Positions 58,122 to 64,000 of a stretch of DNA of 64,000 nt are shown here, piece after piece. The DNA lies in NCBI RefSeq assembly GCF_014650435.1, contig NZ_BMUY01000007.1, positions 1-64,000 of the forward strand. The letters are read 5' to 3'. Source of the DNA: Streptomyces tendae (GTDB lineage Bacteria; Actinomycetota; Actinomycetes; Streptomycetales; Streptomycetaceae). The notes under the pieces are model-generated. The model saw only the letters and a program-made list of their open reading frames with translations. It had not been told where the DNA came from and searched no databases. Positions within the stretch are counted from its first letter, which is position 1. Each line of letters starts with the position of its first letter. A program made the translations under genes and the position numbers.

Positions 58122-59297
58122 TCAGCGCCCGCCGGTGATGCGCAGCACCCGGGGCGGCTGCCCGGCCGGCTCGGGCAGCCGCAGGGGCTCCCGCCCGGGT
58201 GTGATGCTGCCGAGCAGTGACGCCCGGCGCGCACCCGTCCCCGAAGGGAGCGCGCCGGGCAGGCCGTTCACGGTCAGGAAGCCCAGGAGGGCGAAGGCCA
58301 GGGCCTCCTTGGCGTCGGAGGGCAGCCCGAGCGCGTCGCTGGAGCCGAGGGCGACCCCGGGCAGCTCCTCGCCGAGCATGCCCATCAGCACCGGGTTGTG
58401 CGCACCGCCGCCGGACACGACGAGCCGCGTGACGCCGTGCGCGCGGCAGGCGTCGGCCACCGTGACGGCGGTGAGCCTGGCCAGGGTCGCCAGCACGTCG
58501 TCGGGTTCCCCGACGGGCGCCGTCGCGAGCGCCCGGAGCAGGTACGGCAGGTGGAACCGCTCCTTTCCGGTGCTCTTCGGAGCCGGCCTGACGTAGTAGG
58601 GGTCGTCCAGCAGCACCCGCAGCAGCGCCGGATCGACCCGGCCCGCCCCGGCGCGGCGCCCGTCCTCGTCGTACTGGGCCGCGCCGCCGGTGAAGTGCCG
58701 TACGGCGGCGTCCATCAGGGCGTTGGCGGGCCCGGTGTCGAAGGCGAGCGGTTCGGCGCCGGGGGCGACGACGGTGACGTTGGCGATCCCGCCCAGGTTG
58801 AGGGCGGCGGGGACGCCGGGCAGCGCGGCCAGGGCCAGGGCGTCGGTCATGGCCACCAGCGGCGCGCCCTGACCGCCGGCCGCGACGTCCCTGCCGCGCA
58901 GGTCGGAGACGACGGGCAGACCGGTCGCCTCGGCGATCCAGGCGGGCTGGCCGAGCTGGAGGGTGCCGCGCACGGCGCCGTCCTCCACCCAGTGGTACAT
59001 GGTCTGCCCGTGCGAGACCACCAGATCGGCGGCGCCCCCGCACAGCTCGCGCACGGCCCGCACGGCCACGTCGGCGAACGCCTGCCCGACGCCGGTGTCG
59101 AGCCGGGCGACGTCCCGGAGCGTCGCCGACGCCGGCGGCAGGCTGCCCGCGATCAGGTCGCGCAGCTCGTCCGGGTAGGGGGCGGAGAGATGGCCCAGCG
59201 GGCGCATCACCAGGGCCTCACCCCGTAGTTCGAGGTCGGCGGCGGCCGCCTCGACGGCGTCGTAGGACGTGCCTGACATCAGGCCGATCACACGCAC
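58122..59297 (-). CDS. anmK: Anhydro-N-acetylmuramic acid kinase
   Basis: The 391-aa protein starts MRVIGLMSGTSYDAVEAA, the AnmK phosphate-binding signature. Other family features are VVSHGQTMYHW, LNLGGIANVT, AFDTGPANALMDA and VVSGGGAHNPVLM. It converts 1,6-anhydro-MurNAc, from cell-wall turnover, to MurNAc 6-phosphate. GTG at 59297 follows AGGAG. It is the last gene of a minus-strand group with a sodium:solute symporter and a BadF-type sugar kinase. A MurQ etherase gene, needed for the next step, is not visible in this window. Confidence 0.9.
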   Translation of the reverse strand: MRVIGLMSGTSYDAVEAAAADLELRGEALVMRPLGHLSAPYPDELRDLIAGSLPPASATLRDVARLDTGVGQAFADVAVRAVRELCGGAADLVVSHGQTMYHWVEDGAVRGTLQLGQPAWIAEATGLPVVSDLRGRDVAAGGQGAPLVAMTDALALAALPGVPAALNLGGIANVTVVAPGAEPLAFDTGPANALMDAAVRHFTGGAAQYDEDGRRAGAGRVDPALLRVLLDDPYYVRPAPKSTGKERFHLPYLLRALATAPVGEPDDVLATLARLTAVTVADACRAHGVTRLVVSGGGAHNPVLMGMLGEELPGVALGSSDALGLPSDAKEALAFALLGFLTVNGLPGALPSGTGARRASLLGSITPGREPLRLPEPAGQPPRVLRITGGR

Positions 59298-59336
59298 GAT
59301 GCACTCCTGCGAAGGGTTGAGCGGGTCGGGACGGGG

Positions 59337-60908
59337 TCAGTTCCGTCCGGCCGTCGTGGTCAACCGGTCGGGTCCGGCGCCCGGCTCCTCGTCGACCGCC
59401 GCGCCCTCGGTGGCCTCCGGCGCCTGGTGGAACAGGCTCAGCACACCGCCGACGAGCAGGGTGATCAGTACGCCGATGGGCACGAGCCACTGGGCCGCGA
59501 TCGCCTGGGACACCGTGGTCCCGCCCGTGGTGACGTCGATCTTCACGCCCCGCACGATGTACGTCATCACCCCGATGGTGACCAGGAAGGCCACGATCGA
59601 GTCGACCTCGTTGGCCCGTTTGACCAGCCGCCCCAGCAGGAACGCGCCGAGCAGCGCGCCGTAGGTGTAGCCCGCGATGGTCAGACCGGTCAGGTACACG
59701 TTGCCCGTGCTCGCGCTGAACGCGCAGGCGAAGACGGCCATGAGCGTCGCCCACACCAGCGTCATCCAGCGGGCGAGCCTCAGCAGCGCCTCCTCGGACG
59801 GAGTGGAGCGGAAGAAGCTGTGGATGATGTCGGCGACCGTCGAGTTCGACATGGAGTTCAGCGCCGAGGACAACGAGCCCATCGCGGCGCCCAGGATGCC
59901 GGCCACCAGCAGACCCGACACCACCACGGGCAGCCCGTGCAGGATGAACTCGGGGTACAGGTTGTCCGAGCTGGAAAGCCCCAGCTCGGCGAAGGACTTG
60001 CCCTCGTTGTAGGACCACAGCAGCGCGCCGACGAGGGAGAAGGCGGCGAACTGGATCGTGACGAAGACACCCGAGGCGATCATGGCCTTCTGGCCCTCGC
60101 GCAGCGTCTTCGTCGCCAGCACGCGCTGGACGATCAGCTGGTCGGAGCCGTGCGAGGCCATGGCGAAGATGGCACCGCCGACGATGGCGGTGGGCAGGGC
60201 GAACGGGCTGGTCAGGATGTGGGCGAGGTTGAAGTCGGTGTCGAAGAGCGTGAACTTCCCGGCGTCCAGGGCACGCGCGTAGCCGTCACCGCCGGCGTGT
60301 GCGGAGAGCACCGCCACGGCAAGGACCGCACCGCCGAGGTAGAGGACCATCTGGATGGCGTCGGTCCAGATGACCGCCTTGATGCCGCCCAGGTAGGTGT
60401 AGACGACGGTGATCAGCGTGATGACGATGATGATCACGCGGTAGCTCGCGTGCACACCGAACTCGTCGAGCAGCAGCTTGATGGGGATGGCGGAGGCGAA
60501 CAGCCGCACGCCCTCGGCCAGGAGCCGGGTGAACACGAAGGTCACCGAGGCGAGCCCCTGCAGCTTCAGCCCGAACCGGTCGCCCAGGTACTGGTAGGCG
60601 CTGACGAAGCCGCCGCGCTTGTAGAGGGGGATCAGTACGGTCGCCACGACGACGCGTCCGATCACGTAGCCGAGGGCGAGTTCGACGTTGCCGAACCCCT
60701 GTCCGCTGTAGGCGCCGCCGGGCACGCTGATCACCGTCAGCACACTGGTCTCCGTGGCGACGACGGAGAAGGAGACCGTCCACCACGGCATGTGGCCTTC
60801 ACCGACGAAGTAGTCCTTCGCCGACTTCTGCCGGCCTGCCTTCCGCAGGCCGATCCAGGCGATCCCGATCAGATAGACCACGATCACCACGAGGTCGAGC
60901 TGGCGCAC
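59337..60908 (-). CDS. Sodium:solute symporter (SSS family)
   Basis: The 523-aa membrane protein has about 13 helices and SSS landmarks: DYFVGEGHMPWWTVSFSVVA, GGIKAVIWTDAIQM, ASHGSDQLIVQRVLA, SALNSMSNSTVADI. GTG at 60908 has AGGAG upstream. The operon context (BadF-type kinase upstream, AnmK downstream) suggests import of a cell-wall amino sugar such as MurNAc or anhydro-MurNAc, but the family also carries sugars, sialic acid and inositol. Confidence 0.85.
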   Translation of the reverse strand: MRQLDLVVIVVYLIGIAWIGLRKAGRQKSAKDYFVGEGHMPWWTVSFSVVATETSVLTVISVPGGAYSGQGFGNVELALGYVIGRVVVATVLIPLYKRGGFVSAYQYLGDRFGLKLQGLASVTFVFTRLLAEGVRLFASAIPIKLLLDEFGVHASYRVIIIVITLITVVYTYLGGIKAVIWTDAIQMVLYLGGAVLAVAVLSAHAGGDGYARALDAGKFTLFDTDFNLAHILTSPFALPTAIVGGAIFAMASHGSDQLIVQRVLATKTLREGQKAMIASGVFVTIQFAAFSLVGALLWSYNEGKSFAELGLSSSDNLYPEFILHGLPVVVSGLLVAGILGAAMGSLSSALNSMSNSTVADIIHSFFRSTPSEEALLRLARWMTLVWATLMAVFACAFSASTGNVYLTGLTIAGYTYGALLGAFLLGRLVKRANEVDSIVAFLVTIGVMTYIVRGVKIDVTTGGTTVSQAIAAQWLVPIGVLITLLVGGVLSLFHQAPEATEGAAVDEEPGAGPDRLTTTAGRN

Positions 60909-60916
60909 GCTTGCTC

Positions 60917-61918
60917 CTAGGCACTGGCCGGTGGGGTCGCCGGCGTGGGGGGAGGGGGACTGGCGGTCGTCCGGCGGACGCGGACGACGAGGGAGGCATG
61001 AGGAGTGGCGCGGTCCAGCGCCAGCAGGCGGGCCCCGTCCAGGGGGTCGCCGAGCGGGGGCGTGAGCCGCAGGGGGAGTCCGGAGCCGGTGAGGGCGGCG
61101 GTCAGCGGCGCCGTCAGGGCCGGGCCGAGACCGGTCAGTCCACCGGTGACGGCCACCGGCAGCGGGCCGCCGCCCGCGGTGATCCGGCCGGCCGCCGCGA
61201 GCGCGGTCTCGGCCAGGTCGGCGGCCGCGTCCCGGACGATCGCCGAGGCCACCGCGTCCCCCGCGTCGGCGGCGCGGGCCACCTCGGGGGCGAACGAGGC
61301 GGCCGTACGGGCGGGATTGCCGTCCCGTCCGACGGTCGCCGGGAGCCGTTCGAGGTCGCCGAAGCGTCCGGCGGCCGCGTCCAGCAGGTCCGTGGCCGGG
61401 CCCCGCCCGTCGTGGGCCCGCAGGGCCGCGCGCAGTCCCGCCGTGCCGATCCGGGCACCGCCGCCGTCGTCACCGAGCAGGGGACCCCACCCGTCGACGC
61501 GCGCGTACGTCCCGTCCGCGCCGATGCCGACCGCGACCGAGCCGGTGCCGATCGCCAGCACCACCCCCGCCCGGCCGCCGAGCGCACCGGCGTGGGCGGT
61601 GACGGCGTCGCTGGTGACGGCGGCCTCCCGGACGGGCAGATCCTCCAGGAGGGCGGCCACCAGGGAGCGGGCCGCGGCGGGGGCGGAAGCCGCTCCCGCG
61701 GCACCCACCAGGACCGCGTCGGGCCGGGCACCGCCGGACTCCCGCAACAGCGGCCCGACCGCGGCGCACACGGCCGTACGGGCCGCCGCCACCCCGTCGG
61801 GCGCCGCCAGACCGGGAGCACCGGCCACGGAACTGACGGCCCGTGACGAGTCGGCGGTGTTCCACAGCATGGCGCGGCAACCGGTCTTCCCGAGATCCAC
61901 CGCCACTACTGAAGTCAT
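60917..61918 (-). CDS. BadF/BadG-type sugar kinase (N-acetylglucosamine/MurNAc kinase-like)
   Basis: The 333-aa ASKHA-fold kinase has VVAVDLGKTGCRAMLW (phosphate 1), VLVGAAGAASAPAAAR, LAIGTGSVAVGI and GWGPLLGDDGGGARIGT, typical of GlcNAc kinase-like BadF proteins. ATG at 61918 has AAAGGACGGG upstream. The first motif has GKT where DGGGT is usual. It is the promoter-proximal gene of kinase-symporter-anmK, 8 bp before the symporter start. It probably phosphorylates the imported amino sugar. Confidence 0.83.
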   Translation of the reverse strand: MTSVVAVDLGKTGCRAMLWNTADSSRAVSSVAGAPGLAAPDGVAAARTAVCAAVGPLLRESGGARPDAVLVGAAGAASAPAAARSLVAALLEDLPVREAAVTSDAVTAHAGALGGRAGVVLAIGTGSVAVGIGADGTYARVDGWGPLLGDDGGGARIGTAGLRAALRAHDGRGPATDLLDAAAGRFGDLERLPATVGRDGNPARTAASFAPEVARAADAGDAVASAIVRDAAADLAETALAAAGRITAGGGPLPVAVTGGLTGLGPALTAPLTAALTGSGLPLRLTPPLGDPLDGARLLALDRATPHASLVVRVRRTTASPPPPTPATPPASA

Positions 61919-61996
61919 ACGGCCCGTCCTTTGCCCGAGGGACCCGGCACGTCGAGAGCCACCGGGTCGTCGGTGACCGGCGCGGATCGCCGTCCG

Positions 61997-62088
61997 AGTA
62001 TGGGAACGCCGTCCTCCGGATGTCAATAAGTAACGTCGTGTTGCTCGCCGCGTAACTTTTTGACCTCCTCGGGTCACCCCCTTACCCT
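61997..62088. promoter_or_regulatory. Divergent promoters sharing one inverted-repeat operator
   Basis: TGTCAATAAGTAACG (62021-62035) and CGTAACTTTTTGACC (62051-62065) form an inverted repeat with 12 of 15 matches. Each arm carries one -35: TTGACA on the minus strand with CATACT 18 bp away (62002-61997), and TTGACC (62060-62065) with TACCCT 17 bp away (62083-62088) on the plus strand. A regulator bound here would cover both promoters. Confidence 0.7.
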
Positions 62089-62113
62089 GTGTGCACCACA
62101 TCCAGGAGGGGCC

Positions 62114-63049
62114 ATGGTCCGCCAGTCCTCGTCCCGCGCGCCGGAGCCGTCCGCCCAGGACGCCCCGCTCGCCGACATCCTCACGCGCGTCCGCGCCGCC
62201 CGCCCCTCCCTGGCCCCCTCGGAACGGCGGGTGGCCGACGTGGTCCTCGCCGACCCGGGACAGGTCGCGGAGCTGTCCATCCACGCGCTGGGGGAGCGGG
62301 CGAGCACCTCGGCGGCCACCGTGATGCGCTTCTGCCGCACCGTCGGCACGGGCAACTACCCCCAACTGCGCCTGGCGCTGGCCGCGGCCGCCGCGCGGGA
62401 GCACGCGCTGGGCGGTGAACGGGCGGCACAGGGCGGCACCGACATCAGCCCGACGGACTCGCTGGACCGGATAGTCAGCAAGATCATCTACAACGAGGTC
62501 CGGGCCCTGGAGGACTCGGGCGCCGGCCTCGACGTGGACGCGCTGGGCCGGGCCGTCGACGCGGTGGCCGGGGCCCGCAGGGTCGACATCTTCGGTGTGG
62601 GTGCCAGCGCGTTCGTCGGCCAGGACCTGCACCAGAAGCTCCACCGCATAGGCCGGATGGCCTTCATCTGGAGCGACCGGCACGCGGCGCTCACCGCGAC
62701 GGCCCTGCTGGGGCCCGGCGACGTGGCCCTCGCGGTCTCCCACTCCGGGGAGACCGAGGACACCACCGAGCCCCTCCAGGCCGCCGCCGAACGCGGAGCC
62801 ACCACCATCGCCCTGACCAACGACCCGGGCTCCACCCTCGCCACCAGTGCCGACCTCGTGCTGACGACCTGCGTACGGGAAACGCCGTTCCGCTCCGGCG
62901 CGACCGTCAGCCGCATCGCCCAACTGGCCGTCGTCGACTGCCTGTTCGTCGGCGTCGCCCAACGCTCCTACGACGCGGCGACGACCGCGCTGGAGGCGAC
63001 GTACGGCGCCGTACGACGCCGTCGGCGCCCCGCGCGCCGCACGGGGTGA
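62114..63049 (+). CDS. MurR/RpiR-family regulator with SIS domain
   Basis: The 311-aa product has an N-terminal RpiR helix-turn-helix (LSIHALGERASTSAATVMRF followed by CRTVG) and a C-terminal SIS phosphosugar-binding domain (DIFGVGASAFVGQDLHQKLH, AVSHSGETEDTTEPL, IALTNDPGSTLATSAD). ATG at 62114 has AGGAGGGG upstream. It faces the amino-sugar operon across a shared dyad. MurR-type proteins sense MurNAc 6-phosphate, which AnmK would produce, so control of salvage is a coherent inference. Confidence 0.9.
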   Translation: MVRQSSSRAPEPSAQDAPLADILTRVRAARPSLAPSERRVADVVLADPGQVAELSIHALGERASTSAATVMRFCRTVGTGNYPQLRLALAAAAAREHALGGERAAQGGTDISPTDSLDRIVSKIIYNEVRALEDSGAGLDVDALGRAVDAVAGARRVDIFGVGASAFVGQDLHQKLHRIGRMAFIWSDRHAALTATALLGPGDVALAVSHSGETEDTTEPLQAAAERGATTIALTNDPGSTLATSADLVLTTCVRETPFRSGATVSRIAQLAVVDCLFVGVAQRSYDAATTALEATYGAVRRRRRPARRTG

Positions 63050-63056
63050 CGGCGGG

Positions 63057-64000
63057 TCACGACCGCACGGTCCCCACGCCGCCCGTTTCCGGGTACTCGC
63101 CCCCGAGCAGGCCCGTCACCAGGTCGCGCGGCAGACCGTGGGTGTCGTGCAGGTAGTGGAAGTCGTCCTCTCCCAGCGGACCGCGGAAGCGGGGCCGGGC
63201 GAGCACGTTCCGGCCGCGCTCCAGGAGCCGCCGGAACCGGCGCTCCTCCTCCACCAGCAGGCGCCGCACGAGACCCGGGAGGCCGGGGTCGCCGTCCTGC
63301 CGGAAGTGGTCCAGGGTGTGCGTGATCAACTCGTCCGGCAGGTCCCCGAGCCCGCGCGAGGGGTCGTCCCGCCACAGCACGGTGAGCAGTCGACGGATCA
63401 GGCGGCGCAGCACGTAGCCCTGGCCGGTGTGGGACGGTCGGACTCCGTCGCCGACGACCACGACGGCCGACCGCAGGTGGTCGCAGACCACCCGGAACGA
63501 CGGTTCGTCCAGCGGCCACAGGGTGGGCAGCCGCCGCCGCCACGGCTCGAAGACGTCGCAGTCGAACACCGACGACTTGCCCTGCAGCAGCGTGGCGAGG
63601 CGCTCCAGGCCGAGGCCCGTGTCGACGTTGCGCTGCGGCAGCGGCACCAGGCGGCCGTCGTCGAGCCGGCGGTGGCGCATCAGCACGTGGTTCCACACCT
63701 CCACCCAGCGGTCGTCGCCGGTGGGCGTGGACCGGGGCGGGGTGCCACCGCTCCACAGGAAGATCTCCGAGTCGGGTCCGCACGGGCCGACCGGCCCGTT
63801 GGACCACCAGTTGTCGTCCACCGTCGGCTCCACGGGTACGCCGCGCTCCTCCCACAGCCGCTGGGACTCGCTGTCCGGCCCGACCTGCTCGTCACCGCCG
63901 AAGACGGTGGCGTGCAGCAGGCCCGGGTCGATCCCGAGGCCCTCGGTGAGCAGCCGGTGGGCCCAGTCGAGGCTCTGTGAGCCCTCGTAGTCGCCCAGCG
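63057..64000 (-). CDS. Alanyl-tRNA synthetase-like protein, editing and C-terminal domains absent (5' end beyond right edge)
   Basis: About 313 residues are visible. They cover the later part of an AlaRS class II catalytic domain (LGDYEGSQSLDWAHRLLTEG, NGPVGPCGPDSEIF, NHVLMRH, and motif 3 as TGLGLERLATLLQGKSSVFD) and the following tRNA-recognition helices, ending just after DTHGLPRDLV. A full AlaRS would continue for about 440 residues with the editing domain and C-Ala domain; here a stop follows SRVTGVGGTE-like residues reading ...ETGGVGTVRS. It is therefore a free-standing catalytic-type paralog, not the housekeeping enzyme. It lies 7 bp from the convergent RpiR gene. Partial because of the window edge. 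Confidence 0.75.
   Translation of the reverse strand, partial: LGDYEGSQSLDWAHRLLTEGLGIDPGLLHATVFGGDEQVGPDSESQRLWEERGVPVEPTVDDNWWSNGPVGPCGPDSEIFLWSGGTPPRSTPTGDDRWVEVWNHVLMRHRRLDDGRLVPLPQRNVDTGLGLERLATLLQGKSSVFDCDVFEPWRRRLPTLWPLDEPSFRVVCDHLRSAVVVVGDGVRPSHTGQGYVLRRLIRRLLTVLWRDDPSRGLGDLPDELITHTLDHFRQDGDPGLPGLVRRLLVEEERRFRRLLERGRNVLARPRFRGPLGEDDFHYLHDTHGLPRDLVTGLLGGEYPETGGVGTVRS

Overview
The window is a GC-rich (well above 70% G+C) actinobacterial chromosome segment, almost certainly Streptomyces. Coding frames have strong third-position GC bias, ribosome binding sites are GGAGG-like, and the gene families are typical of the genus: a cebR-cebEFG-bglC cellobiose locus, GH64/GH16 beta-glucanases, paired XRE-DUF5753 and DUF574-type genes, a BldG-like STAS protein and many TetR/MerR/IclR/LacI regulators. 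No rRNA, tRNA, CRISPR array, insertion sequence or prophage was recognised.

Left part (1-15.2 kb): the 5' end of a secreted glycerophosphodiesterase is cut by the left edge; it is almost identical to a complete copy at 26.9-27.8 kb. A small secreted protein, a quinone oxidoreductase, a methyltransferase and a YunG-like protein follow. Next comes the cellobiose/cello-oligosaccharide system: LacI repressor CebR, two inverted CebR-type boxes, lipoprotein CebE, permeases CebF and CebG, and cytosolic GH1 beta-glucosidase BglC. A secreted GH64 beta-1,3-glucanase under a separate LacI-type palindrome stands beside it. At 11.0-12.8 kb lie three decayed genes: an MFS transporter remnant, a beta-lactamase-fold hydrolase remnant and a CocE-like hydrolase without its catalytic core.

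Middle part (13-31 kb): a dipeptide/oligopeptide-type ABC importer (solute-binding protein, two permeases, two ATPases in ATGA-coupled order) faces a divergent IclR regulator, serine hydrolase and Nudix operon. It is followed by a ROK-fold protein without its kinase residues and a creatininase / glucarate-dehydratase-like / RidA operon that ends in a strong hairpin. Together these look like an undefined uptake-and-catabolism system for a small amide or sugar-acid conjugate. A large D-2-hydroxyacid dehydrogenase follows. Then a secreted alpha-N-acetylglucosaminidase (GH89) overlaps a secreted glycerophosphodiesterase by a GTGA junction, a pair that could strip and depolymerise GlcNAc-decorated glycerol-phosphate teichoic acid.

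Right of centre (30-51 kb): an anti-anti-sigma factor; a second secreted glucanase group (GH16, GH64, GH43); an XRE regulator with a DUF574-type methyltransferase; a MoxR/RavA-type AAA+ ATPase with a ViaA-like VWA protein; TetR and MerR regulators with visible operators, the MerR promoter now reading into a decapitated old yellow enzyme; a PAP2 membrane phosphatase; an SDR epimerase; a nucleotidyltransferase; a catalase; a tandem-repeat intergenic block; a DUF1152 protein; and a LysR / NmrA-like / darcynin group.

Right end (51-64 kb): a four-carbon acid-sugar locus (class II aldolase OtnC, DUF1537 kinase OtnK, SAF-domain dehydrogenase, GntP permease, DeoR regulator, aldo/keto reductase), then an amino-sugar salvage locus (AnmK, sodium:solute symporter, BadF-type sugar kinase, divergent MurR/RpiR regulator with a shared operator). 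Last is a partial gene for an alanyl-tRNA synthetase-like protein that stops before the editing domain.
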